The position numbers and the translations under genes were made by a program. The notes below the pieces were generated by a model. It ran no database searches and was not told the DNA's origin. It worked only from the letters and a program-made list of their open reading frames with translations. This document shows, piece after piece, positions 43,141 to 51,585 of a stretch of 64,000 nucleotides of DNA (the first letter of the stretch is position 1; each line of letters opens with the position of its first letter). Location of the stretch: the NCBI GenBank assembly GCA_947626985.1, contig CANQUG010000008.1, positions 1 through 64,000 of the forward strand, in the 5' to 3' direction. Source of the stretch: an uncultured Lachnospiraceae bacterium. GTDB lineage: Bacteria > Bacillota > Clostridia > Lachnospirales > Lachnospiraceae.

Positions 43141-45804
43141 TTATTTCACAACTTCCACGTAGGCTTCCAGTCCCAGTCTTCCCGCCACATAGGGCACTGC
43201 GGAATCGTAGGAGGAGCACTGTGCGATTACGGCAAGAATTCTCTTCGCACAGGCCTGAAGATCGCCAAGCGTCAGGGGATACTCCACTTCATCCTTAGAA
43301 GCTCCCACAGACTTCACGATCTCATCCACATCGTTCTGGCTTCCGGGCATGGTCAGATCATTGCCGGCCCAGACGCATCCCGCCGAATTGGAGCAGGGAT
43401 ACTTGAAGACTCTGCCGGGTTCCATCTCGATGGAACCGGTGGTGCCCCAGTCGGTCATCACCAGTCCGGCGAAGCCCCACTCATTCCTGGCGGCTGTGGT
43501 AAGAGTATCATAATTATTGGCGGCATGCCTTCCGTTGATCAGGTTGTAGGAAGTCATGATGGACATGGGCTGCGCCGCTTTTACCGCAACCTCAAATCCC
43601 TTCAGGTAAATCTCGCGGCCCGCCCGCTCGCTCACATGAGCGTTGGTGTGGAAGCGGTTGTCCTCCTGGTTGTTAAAGGCAAAGTGCTTGATGCAGGTGC
43701 CTACGCCCGGATGCCTCTGCACGCCCAGGGTGTCCGCCGCCGCGCACATGCCGGCTACCAGCGGATCCTCGGAATAATACTCGAAGTTCCGTCCGCAGAG
43801 AGGATTTCTGTGAATATTCATGGCAGGCGCAAGCCAGATGGTAGCGCCCAGCTCCACCATCTCCTCCCCTACGATATCGCCGGCGTCGGCTATCGCTTCC
43901 GGATCCCAGGTCATGGCGAGAAGTGTGGCGATGGGAATCGCGGTGCAGTACTGATAATGGGATACCGCGTCCGCAGGAATCTCCGGCTCAGGCTGTCCCG
44001 CCATCAGCATATCCATATCCGCAATGGCCATGGAAGCGCCGGGAAGAATGTTGTTATCCTTATCCACCTTGAATTCCGTGGTAAGGCGAAGACCGGCAGG
44101 TCCGTCGGCAAGGATCATATTCTGAATATTGCGGTCCTCAATCATAATGGATGTGGTATCTCCCGCTGCTCCGGGGCAGGCCGCGGATGCGGAGCCGATC
44201 ACGGATTCCTCTCCGAAGCTGCCTCTGGCGGTTCCCACACACAGCTCGGCCATCTCATTTACTGTCAGCTGTCCCACCAGCTCATCCAGAGTCGCTTTGC
44301 CCTGGATCACATCGTCCATCGTGATCTTTCCATCGGAAGCCGGGGCCGGGATCACGGGATTTTCCTTCTGGTAAACGGCCTTTTTCGTCTCAATGTCAGC
44401 GGCATTCACAGCAATCTTCACAGCGGCCGCTTTCTCCTCCGCCTCCCCGGGATAGGTAAAGGGAACCGCATCCTTAGCGGAGATCTCCTCCAGCGGCTCG
44501 TCCAGGGGAAGGATATTGGTCAGAACCTCCGTCACAGCCTCCTGATCCAGAACCAGCGCAGCGGCGATCTTCGTATTTCTGGAATTGTTTCCCACTCTTA
44601 CATAGTAGGTTCCTGCCTCCAGCACGCGGGACGCTCTGGCGGGATCGTAGGACGCCATCTCGGTCACAGGATAGGAGATAGTAAGCGTCTGACTCTCTCC
44701 AAGCGCCAGTTCTCTGGTCTTCCCGTAGGCAGCCAGCTCCTGGTATGGTTTCTCGAGAACTCCCGCCGGCGCGGAATAGTAAACCTGAACAACTTCCTTT
44801 CCGGAGTATGTACTGCCGGTGTTGGTCACTTTTACCTTCACGGAAACTTTGCCGCCGGATACTGCTGTATCCAGGGTCTCCACAGAAAATTCCGTGTAGG
44901 ATTTTCCATAGCCGAAGGGATATGCGGGAGCGATTCCGAAGGTGTCAAACCAGCGGTAGCCCACAAAAATTCCTTCTTTATAATATTCATCGTTGTCATC
45001 CCCGTTGAGACTGCTGAAATTTTCAGCTCCCGGATAGTCCAGATAGTTCTCAGCCCAGGTGGTGGTCAGATGGCCGCTGGGGGTCACCTTTCCGGTGAGA
45101 ATATCCGCCAGAGCGTACCCGCCGATGTTTCCTGCCTGGCTCATATAGAGCACCGCGTTGATCCCCGGGATGCTGCGGACAAATTTCGTATCAATGACTC
45201 CGCCCACATTCAGAACCAGCACAAATTTTTCGTAAGAAGCGGCCAGCTTCGTGATGGCTTCCCGCTCCTCGTCAAAGAGCTCGTAGTCTCCGGCGACGGG
45301 TCTTCTGTCCCGTCCTTCTCCGGAATTCCTGGCCAGAACATACACCGCCGTATCTGTGCCGGACTCCGCGATATCGGCCTCCTCCACCGGGCAGACTGCC
45401 GGTCCCTTGAAGGGATCGTTAAAAATCGCCATGATTCCCGCGGGATCACCGCTGGCTATCAGCGCCCGGAGATTGGCAAAATATGCTTCCTTCGCATTTT
45501 TCAGTTTTTCGTCATAGCGGTCCAGCCATGCCCCGGTGGTGATGGTAAAGCCGGCATCCTTCAGGCCTTCTTCCACATTCACCACGAAACGGCTGTTCAC
45601 GTCTCCGGAACCGGTGCCTCCCTTCACCGTATTCCTGGCGCCGTTTCCGTAAAGAGCAAGCTTCTTCGTTTCACCGGAGATGGGAAGGGTTCCGTCGTTC
45701 TCCAGAAGAACCATGCCCTGAGAGGCAATTTTTCTGGAACGTTCCATGTTCCGTTTTTCACGTTCGCTCACTTCAGGATTTGTGGTTGCAAATATTTTTG
45801 CCAT
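43141..45804 (-). CDS. Glycoside hydrolase family 3 protein, domain-permuted
   Basis: An 887-aa enzyme, probably a beta-glucosidase or beta-xylosidase. The usual GH3 order is reversed: the C-terminal-type sandwich domain comes first (about 25-300, GHLTTTWAENYLDYPG; YPFGYGKSYTEF), then a fibronectin-III-like domain (about 310-420), then the TIM-barrel domain at the C-terminus with CIKHFAFNNQEDNR and the nucleophile Asp in GLVMTDWGT near residue 785. Such permuted GH3 enzymes are known from Ruminococcus and Butyrivibrio. No signal peptide, so it should act on imported oligosaccharides. The ATG follows AGAGGTG. Own promoter and terminator. Confidence 0.92.
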   Translation of the reverse strand: MAKIFATTNPEVSEREKRNMERSRKIASQGMVLLENDGTLPISGETKKLALYGNGARNTVKGGTGSGDVNSRFVVNVEEGLKDAGFTITTGAWLDRYDEKLKNAKEAYFANLRALIASGDPAGIMAIFNDPFKGPAVCPVEEADIAESGTDTAVYVLARNSGEGRDRRPVAGDYELFDEEREAITKLAASYEKFVLVLNVGGVIDTKFVRSIPGINAVLYMSQAGNIGGYALADILTGKVTPSGHLTTTWAENYLDYPGAENFSSLNGDDNDEYYKEGIFVGYRWFDTFGIAPAYPFGYGKSYTEFSVETLDTAVSGGKVSVKVKVTNTGSTYSGKEVVQVYYSAPAGVLEKPYQELAAYGKTRELALGESQTLTISYPVTEMASYDPARASRVLEAGTYYVRVGNNSRNTKIAAALVLDQEAVTEVLTNILPLDEPLEEISAKDAVPFTYPGEAEEKAAAVKIAVNAADIETKKAVYQKENPVIPAPASDGKITMDDVIQGKATLDELVGQLTVNEMAELCVGTARGSFGEESVIGSASAACPGAAGDTTSIMIEDRNIQNMILADGPAGLRLTTEFKVDKDNNILPGASMAIADMDMLMAGQPEPEIPADAVSHYQYCTAIPIATLLAMTWDPEAIADAGDIVGEEMVELGATIWLAPAMNIHRNPLCGRNFEYYSEDPLVAGMCAAADTLGVQRHPGVGTCIKHFAFNNQEDNRFHTNAHVSERAGREIYLKGFEVAVKAAQPMSIMTSYNLINGRHAANNYDTLTTAARNEWGFAGLVMTDWGTTGSIEMEPGRVFKYPCSNSAGCVWAGNDLTMPGSQNDVDEIVKSVGASKDEVEYPLTLGDLQACAKRILAVIAQCSSYDSAVPYVAGRLGLEAYVEVVK

Positions 45805-45837
45805 GGTTACACCTCTTTCTTTTATCGTTTGACGCTA

Positions 45838-45866
45838 ATTATATACTTTTCGTACAAAAATAGCAA
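45838..45866 (-). promoter_or_regulatory. Promoter of the GH3 gene
   Basis: Minus strand: -35 TTGCTA (45861-45866), 17-bp spacer, perfect -10 TATAAT (45838-45843). Confidence 0.8.
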
Positions 45867-45928
45867 TAAACAATCTCCAATTCTTGTCCTTTTTTATCAG
45901 CTTTTCAGCTGTCTTCCCGCGCCGGCGC

Positions 45929-46042
45929 CGGACAAATTCACAATCGAACAAATTTACAACCGGACAAATTCACAATCAGATAAACTCCGCAGCCGGATAT
46001 ATTTCCAATCGTAAAATTTTACAATCGAAATCATATTCATTC
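45929..46042. repeat. Tandem repeats of about 33 bp (two 16-17 bp half units) upstream of the GH3 promoter
   Basis: The 17-mer CGGACAAATTCACAATC occurs exactly at 45929-45945 and 45961-45977, and as CGGATATATTTCCAATC at 45994-46010. They alternate with related 15-16 bp units (GAACAAATTTACAAC, AGATAAACTCCGCAGC, GTAAAATTTTACAATC). The array fills the space between the hemL stop and the GH3 promoter. Confidence 0.8.
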
Positions 46043-46051
46043 ATGAGCGGA

Positions 46052-47326
46052 TTATCCGAAATATCTTCTTACGCAGTCCAGAGTTTCTTCAATGGCTTCC
46101 TCTCCGTGGGCGTCGGACAAAAACATTGCTTCAAACTGGGAGGGCGCCAGATGGATCCCCATCCGGAGCATGGCTTTGAAATACTCCGCAAAAGCAGCTG
46201 TATCCGAGGTTTTGGCAGATGCATAATCCACTACCGGTCCCTCCGTGAAGAACAGGCTTCCCAGGGAGGCGATATGATTCAGGGTAAGTGCGCGTCCGCT
46301 GTCCTCCGCAATCTTTTCCATTCCGCCGTAAAGCTTCTCACCCTTTTTCTCCAGCTCTTCATACACCTGAGGATTCTCCCAGAGATATTTCAGCTGGGTC
46401 AGACCGGCGGTCATGGCGATGGGATTTCCGCTCAGGGTCCCCGCCTGATACACCTTCCCGGCAGGAGCCACCATCTCCATAATGTCTCTTCGTCCGCCGT
46501 AAGCTCCCACCGGCATTCCGGCGCCGATGATCTTTCCGTAGGTCACCATGTCCGGAACCACCTGAAAATACTGGGCCGCTCCGCCGAAGGCAAGGCGGAA
46601 GCCGGTGATTACCTCGTCAAAAATGAGAAGAGCCCCGTTCTCATCGCAGAGCGTTCTCAGCCCTTTCAGGAAACCGTCCTTCGGGAGAACCACTCCCATG
46701 TTGGCCGCGACCGGTTCTACGATCACGGCAGCCACCTGTCCGGGAGCACTCTCAAAAAGCGCTTTCACACTGTCCAGATCATTGTACACTGCCGTCATGG
46801 TATCTCTGGTACAGCCTTCCGGAACTCCGGCGCTGTCCGGCACTCCGCTGGTCATCACCCCGGAACCGGCGCTCACCAGCATGGCGTCTGTGTGTCCGTG
46901 ATAACACCCTGCAAACTTTACAATCTTCTCCCGGCCGGTATAGCCCCTGGCCGCGCGGATGGCGCTCATCACGGCCTCCGTTCCGGAATTTACCATGCGC
47001 ACCATCTCCACATGGGGAATTCTCTCGCAGATAAACTCCGCCATCTCCACCTCCAGCTCCGTGGCGCATCCGAAACTCAGGCCGTTCTCACAGGCTTTCT
47101 GTACGCTTTCCCGGACAGCTGGAAAATTATGCCCCAGGATCATAGGGCCCCAGGAATCAATATAATCGATGTAGCGGTTCCCATCCACATCATAAATATA
47201 GCAGCCGTCCGCTTTTTCGATAAACCGGGGAGTTTCCCCGATGGCGCCGTAGGCTCTCACCGGACTGTTCACTCCTCCGGGAATTCTCTTTACCGCGCGC
47301 TCAAACAAACGTTCCGATCTGGTCAT
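46052..47326 (-). CDS. hemL: Glutamate-1-semialdehyde 2,1-aminomutase
   Basis: This PLP enzyme turns glutamate-1-semialdehyde into 5-aminolevulinate, the second step of the C5 pathway. The 424-aa protein has GGVNSPVRAYGAIGETPRF at the N-terminus, the cofactor-site Asp in LLIFDEVITGFR and the PLP Lys in TYGKIIGAGMPVGAYGG. Its ATG overlaps the hemB stop by one base (TGATG), so translation is coupled. It is the last gene of the tetrapyrrole operon, although it acts second in the pathway. Confidence 0.96.
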   Translation of the reverse strand: MTRSERLFERAVKRIPGGVNSPVRAYGAIGETPRFIEKADGCYIYDVDGNRYIDYIDSWGPMILGHNFPAVRESVQKACENGLSFGCATELEVEMAEFICERIPHVEMVRMVNSGTEAVMSAIRAARGYTGREKIVKFAGCYHGHTDAMLVSAGSGVMTSGVPDSAGVPEGCTRDTMTAVYNDLDSVKALFESAPGQVAAVIVEPVAANMGVVLPKDGFLKGLRTLCDENGALLIFDEVITGFRLAFGGAAQYFQVVPDMVTYGKIIGAGMPVGAYGGRRDIMEMVAPAGKVYQAGTLSGNPIAMTAGLTQLKYLWENPQVYEELEKKGEKLYGGMEKIAEDSGRALTLNHIASLGSLFFTEGPVVDYASAKTSDTAAFAEYFKAMLRMGIHLAPSQFEAMFLSDAHGEEAIEETLDCVRRYFG

Positions 47327-48309
47327 CAGCCGATTCTCCCTTCCGCCATAAATCCGGCAAGCTCCTTGGCATAATAGGTGAGATAGATCTGGGCTCCCGC
47401 ACGATAGGCGGACACCGCCATCTCACACACAATTTTCTCTTCATCCACCCATCCCATTCTGGCGGCGGCCTTCACCATGGCGTATTCTCCGCTGACGCTG
47501 TAGGCAGCCACGGGAAGGTTCACTGCTTCGGAAACCTTTGTCACCATATCCAGGTAGGAGAGCGCCGGTTTCACCATGATGATGTCCGCCCCCTCCTCCA
47601 CATCCGTGAGGGCTTCCTTCAGACCTTCCCGGCTGTTGTGGAAATCCATCTGATAGCTCTTCCTGTCCCCGAAGGAGGGAGCGGAACCGGCCGCGTCCCG
47701 GAAAGGCCCGTAGAATGCCGATGCGTATTTCACCGCATAGGACATAATGGGAATTCCCTGATATTTATTGGCGTCCAGGCACTCCCGGATGGCTCTCACC
47801 CTGCCGTCCATCATGTCTGAGGGGGCCACCATGTCCGCGCCGGCCTGTACATGGGACAGCGCCGTCTTTGACAGAAGCTCCAGGGTGGCATCGTTCTCCA
47901 CATCATGTCCGCAGAGCACTCCGCAGTGGCCGTGAGAGGTATACTCGCACATACATACGTCCGTGATATAGTACAGTTCCGGAAACTGCCGCTTCGCTTC
48001 CCGAAGGGCCTTCTGCACAATTCCGTCCTGGGCATAGGCGCCGCTTCCCACCTCATCCTTTTTGTCCGGAATTCCGAACAGCATGACGCTTCCCACTCCG
48101 GCCTTCGCTACACGCTCCAGCTCGTAGGGAAGCCGGTCAATGCTGTAGCGGTACTGTCCCTCCATGGATGGGATCTCCTCCTGGATTCCCTTCCCTTCCT
48201 TCACAAAGAGGGGATAGATGAGAGAGGCCTTGTCCATTCTGGTCTCCCGGACCATTTTTCTCAGATACTCGCTGCCCCGAAGTCTTCTGGGCCTGTGAAT
48301 CAATTCCAT
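47326..48309 (-). CDS. hemB: Porphobilinogen synthase (delta-aminolevulinic acid dehydratase)
   Basis: It condenses two 5-aminolevulinate molecules to porphobilinogen. The 327-aa length is typical. Schiff-base lysines are in MSYAVKYASAFYGPF and IMVKPALSYLDM. The zinc-type cysteine cluster is in DVCMCEYTSHGHCG, so it should be Zn-dependent. The start is ATG at 48309 after CAGGAGG. The frame stays open 64 codons further into the repeat array, but no homology begins before MELIHRPRRLR. Confidence 0.97.
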   Translation of the reverse strand: MELIHRPRRLRGSEYLRKMVRETRMDKASLIYPLFVKEGKGIQEEIPSMEGQYRYSIDRLPYELERVAKAGVGSVMLFGIPDKKDEVGSGAYAQDGIVQKALREAKRQFPELYYITDVCMCEYTSHGHCGVLCGHDVENDATLELLSKTALSHVQAGADMVAPSDMMDGRVRAIRECLDANKYQGIPIMSYAVKYASAFYGPFRDAAGSAPSFGDRKSYQMDFHNSREGLKEALTDVEEGADIIMVKPALSYLDMVTKVSEAVNLPVAAYSVSGEYAMVKAAARMGWVDEEKIVCEMAVSAYRAGAQIYLTYYAKELAGFMAEGRIG

Positions 48310-48335
48310 GTTTTTTTCCTCCTGATATCTCGTTG

Positions 48336-48600
48336 TCCGGGTTGCGCCCGGATCGTTATTGCTATATCTCCGACCTGGTTCCCTCCGGTTACTCTTCCCG
48401 TACTTCCGACCGGAGTTCTTCCCGGATTTACTCTTCCTGTATCTCCGTTCAGATTCCTCCCGAATCATTATTTGTGTATCTCCGTTCAGAACTTTTCCCA
48501 AATCGTTATTTCCATATCTCCGACCGAATTCCCTCCGGTCATTCTTCCTGTACTTCCGATCGGGGTCCCTCCCGGATCATTCTTTCTGTTCTCCGCAGTC
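48336..48600. repeat. Degenerate tandem array of about 37 bp inside the tetrapyrrole operon
   Basis: Seven copies of an anchor (TCTCCG or CTTCCG) occur with the G at 48372, 48408, 48447, 48484, 48522, 48558 and 48595, a period of 36-39 bp. Flanking parts of each unit also match. On the minus strand most units carry a purine-rich GGGAGG-like stretch resembling a ribosome site. The array fills the 267-bp gap between cobA-hemD and hemB and reaches into the last codons of cobA-hemD. Confidence 0.85.
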
Positions 48601-50103
48601 TGCTTCCCGTTTCATCTTTACCACAAGGGCAACCAGACTCTCAATAGTCGCTTTTTCGGACATCCGCGTCTGCATCCCGTAAGCGTCCGCCGCCGCCTTC
48701 GTCTGTTTTCCGATGCAGGCGGCCCGAACCCTGGTATAGTCCAGGCCCGGAGTACCCTCCACAAATCCCTTCACCGTAGACGCGCTGGTAAACACCGCGC
48801 AGTGGATGCGGCCGTTCTCAAACTCCGCTTTTTCATCGATGAGACGGCTTTTTTCATATACGGTCCTGTAGGTGGGAATATCGTTCACCTGCCCGCCGGC
48901 CTGTTCCAGCAGAGTCACCAGAGAGGCATTTCCCTTCTCCGCTCTGGGAATCAGGATCCGCTCTCCTCCCCGGAGCACCGCCGCCAGGGCCGCCCCCAGA
49001 GATTCCCCGTCGTAAACCTCCGGCATGAGATCCGGCACAAGACAGTATTCCCGGAGCTTTTTCGCCGTTCCCTCCCCGATCACCGCAATTTTGACGCCGC
49101 CCAGACACCGGACGTCCCTTCCTGCGCCTTTCAGTTCCTGAAAAAACATCTCCACTCCCGTGGGACTGGTAAACACCAGCCACTGATAAGAAGAAATCTC
49201 ATCCAGGGCTTTCATGAGAAGACTCTGATCCTCCATGGGAACAGTACGGATGGAGGGAAGCTCCAGCACCTCCGCCCCCAGCTCCCGCAGGCTTCCCGCC
49301 GTGCGGGAAATGAGATTTCCCGGTCTGGTCACCAGCACCCTCCAGCCTGCCAGAGGAAGCTTTTCATACCATCCGAAGCGTTCTGCGAGAGCACAGACCT
49401 TTCCCACCACAATAATGGCGGGAGTCTCAATTCCCTGACGCTCTGTCTCCTCCTTCAGTGTGGAGACGGAAGCCACGATCCGCTTCTGCCCCGCCGTAGT
49501 ACCCTGCTGCAGAATCGCCGCAGGCATCTGCGGATCCATCCCGGCCTCCAGAAGGCCCTGACAGATATCCCCAAGTGCAGAAACGCCCATGAGAAACACC
49601 AGTGTTCCCCCGGTTTTCACCAGGGCATGAAAGTCTATATCGTACTTTTTTCCCGCCCGTTTATGTCCGGTAACAATGTGCAGAGAGGAACAGAAATCCC
49701 TGTGGGTCACGGGAATGCCGTTGTAGGCGGGAACCGCCAGAGGGGACGTGACTCCCGGCACCACCTCAAAGGGAATTCCGTGCTCCGCAAGAAGCTCCAG
49801 CTCCTCGCCTCCCCGCCCGAACAGGAAGGGATCTCCTCCCTTGAGCCGGACCACATGTTTCCCCTTCTGTGCCTCCTCCAGCAAAATCCTGTTCATTTCT
49901 TCCTGAGGCATGGTGTGATTGCTGGCCCGTTTGCCGGCGTTGATCAGCTCCGCCTCCGGAGGGATCCGGGCCAGAATTCCCTGCCCCACCAGGCTGTCAT
50001 AGACCACCACATCCGCTTTCTTCAGCACTTCCATGCCTTTTATTGTAAAAAGGCCGATATCACCGGGTCCGGCGCCTACCAGCCATACTTTGCCTGTTTC
50101 CAT
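48577..50103 (-). CDS. cobA-hemD: Fused uroporphyrinogen-III C-methyltransferase / uroporphyrinogen-III synthase
   Basis: A 508-aa bifunctional protein. Residues 1-245 are the SAM-dependent methyltransferase that makes precorrin-2, with VGAGPGDIGL, GDPFLFGRGGEE and PGVTSPLAVPAYNGIP. Residues about 255-500 are uroporphyrinogen-III synthase, which closes hydroxymethylbilane with ring D inversion (WRVLVTRPGN, VFTSPTGVEMFF). The fusion is common in clostridia and channels flux to siroheme and cobalamin. Its last codons overlap the tandem array. The gene follows hemC by 119 bases. Confidence 0.95.
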   Translation of the reverse strand: METGKVWLVGAGPGDIGLFTIKGMEVLKKADVVVYDSLVGQGILARIPPEAELINAGKRASNHTMPQEEMNRILLEEAQKGKHVVRLKGGDPFLFGRGGEELELLAEHGIPFEVVPGVTSPLAVPAYNGIPVTHRDFCSSLHIVTGHKRAGKKYDIDFHALVKTGGTLVFLMGVSALGDICQGLLEAGMDPQMPAAILQQGTTAGQKRIVASVSTLKEETERQGIETPAIIVVGKVCALAERFGWYEKLPLAGWRVLVTRPGNLISRTAGSLRELGAEVLELPSIRTVPMEDQSLLMKALDEISSYQWLVFTSPTGVEMFFQELKGAGRDVRCLGGVKIAVIGEGTAKKLREYCLVPDLMPEVYDGESLGAALAAVLRGGERILIPRAEKGNASLVTLLEQAGGQVNDIPTYRTVYEKSRLIDEKAEFENGRIHCAVFTSASTVKGFVEGTPGLDYTRVRAACIGKQTKAAADAYGMQTRMSEKATIESLVALVVKMKREADCGEQKE

Positions 50104-50141
50104 GCTTATGCTCCTTTAAGTCTGTTGTCGAAAACGCCGGA

Positions 50142-50243
50142 ACCAGAGGTCCTTCCGCTCACTGGTCCGATGAGCTCCTTAACCTCCCCCTGTTATCCAC
50201 GGCGTTTACCAGTTTCTTCCGCTCATTGATCCGATGAACTCCG
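50142..50243. repeat. Degenerate duplication of the hemC 3' end
   Basis: The hemC end with its stop codon (about 50209-50243) has a diverged copy at about 50142-50178, in the gap before cobA-hemD. Roughly 30 of 36 positions match, including CTTCCGCTCA and TCCGATGA.CTCC. An 8-bp inverted repeat AAACGCCG/CGGCGTTT links the two copies. Confidence 0.6.
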
Positions 50244-51110
50244 CAGAGCTTTCGCCAGCGCGGCTCCCAGCGCGGCTCCGTCTCTGCGGTTTCCCCGGAT
50301 GGAGCCTTTTCTGCAGGTATCGCTTTTCTCACAGTAGTACAGCCCTCTCAGGAACAGCTCTTCCCCGTGAATCTCCCCAAAGGCCGCCACCGGTGAGGAG
50401 CAGCCTCCATTCAGAGCCGCGACAAAGGCTCTCTCCGCATTGCCCGCGTCCCAGGCGTCCCTGTCGCAGTATCCTTCCAGAAACCCATAGTCCTCTCCCG
50501 CTTTTCCCTGAACCGCAAGGATGCCCTGACCCGCCGCCGGAATCATTTCATCCGGAGTAAAATACCGGGTGATCCGATGGGCCAGTCCCAGACGGATCAG
50601 ACCCGCCGCTGCCAGAATCAGGCCGGAATACTCTCCCTCCTCCAGCTTGCGGAGCCGGGTCTGAAGATTTCCCCGGATGCTTTTTACTTCCATATCCGGG
50701 TACAGCTCCCGAAGCTGCAGGGTACGCCGGAAGCTGGAGCATCCCAGCGGCCTGCCGGGATCCAGCTCTGTCACGCCTTCCGGAAGGACCAGCACGTCTC
50801 TGGGATCCTCCCTCCGGGAAAATGCCAGCAGGGGCAGATTTTCCGGAACCTCCATGGGCATATCCTTCAGACTGTGCACGGACAGGTCGCTCCGCCCGTC
50901 CAGAAGGGCACGGTCCAGTTCCTTTACAAACAGCCCCTTGCCGCCCACTTTGTCCAGAGTACGGTCCAGAATCTTATCGCCTGTGGTCTTCATGGTAAGG
51001 ATCTCCACTGTGAGCTCCGGATGAGTGTTTCCTATGTAATCTTTCACCATTTCGCTCTGCAGGACGGCCAGAGCGCTCTCACGGCTGCCGATAACTACTT
51101 TATTTTTCAC
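50223..51110 (-). CDS. hemC: Hydroxymethylbilane synthase (porphobilinogen deaminase)
   Basis: It polymerises four porphobilinogens into hydroxymethylbilane. The 295-aa protein has IGSRESALAVLQSE, the catalytic Asp region RSDLSVHSLKDMP and the dipyrromethane-cofactor Cys in LNGGCSSPVAAFG. The C-terminal domain is present to normal length. Its start lies inside the end of the upstream precorrin-2 dehydrogenase-like gene (11-base overlap). Confidence 0.96.
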   Translation of the reverse strand: MKNKVVIGSRESALAVLQSEMVKDYIGNTHPELTVEILTMKTTGDKILDRTLDKVGGKGLFVKELDRALLDGRSDLSVHSLKDMPMEVPENLPLLAFSRREDPRDVLVLPEGVTELDPGRPLGCSSFRRTLQLRELYPDMEVKSIRGNLQTRLRKLEEGEYSGLILAAAGLIRLGLAHRITRYFTPDEMIPAAGQGILAVQGKAGEDYGFLEGYCDRDAWDAGNAERAFVAALNGGCSSPVAAFGEIHGEELFLRGLYYCEKSDTCRKGSIRGNRRDGAALGAALAKALRSSSDQ

Positions 51111-51585
51111 TGGCTTCCTCCTCCTGCACCTCCTGCATGGCCTGCTCTATGGCAATTCGCAGCTTCCTGGCCTTTTTGTGGTCCATGCCGCTGGCCGTGA
51201 TGCCCACCACCATCTCGTCCTGCATATAAATACCGGGAAAATAAAAATCACACTTGTCTTTGTCATCCGCCACATTTACATAGATTCCCTCCTGGCGGCA
51301 GATGCGGTAGATTTCATCATTGAGTTTGTGATCGTTGGTGGCGGCGATAACGATGTAGGCCATGTCAAAATCCGACCGCTTCACCGGGCGCATCACCGTC
51401 TGCACCATGCCCAGCTTCCCCAGATCGGCCAGTTCCTGCGTCATCATGGGGGCCACGGCCGTGACATTTCTGGTAAACTGCAGCAGGGTTTTTACTCTTC
51501 TGGTGGCGATGCTTCCGCCTCCCACCACCACTGCCTGTTTGTCGGAAAGATCCACAAACATCGGAAAATAACGCTTACTCTTCAT
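51100..51585 (-). CDS. Precorrin-2 dehydrogenase/sirohydrochlorin ferrochelatase-like protein
   Basis: A 161-aa protein matching the N-terminal part of siroheme synthase (CysG/Met8/SirC). The NAD-binding loop is VVVGGGSIATRRVKTLL, followed by the family segment FDMAYIVIAATND and VNVADDKDKCDFYFPG. It should oxidise precorrin-2 to sirohydrochlorin. It lacks much of the helical C-terminal region of full-length Met8, so ferrochelatase activity is doubtful. The start is ATG at 51585 with GGAGAG upstream, inside the hemA 3' end. Confidence 0.88.
   Translation of the reverse strand: MKSKRYFPMFVDLSDKQAVVVGGGSIATRRVKTLLQFTRNVTAVAPMMTQELADLGKLGMVQTVMRPVKRSDFDMAYIVIAATNDHKLNDEIYRICRQEGIYVNVADDKDKCDFYFPGIYMQDEMVVGITASGMDHKKARKLRIAIEQAMQEVQEEEASEK

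Noticed and set aside
48336-48600. CRISPR array
   Set aside because: Units of 36-39 bp are degenerate along their whole length, with no constant repeat and unique spacers, and no cas gene is near.
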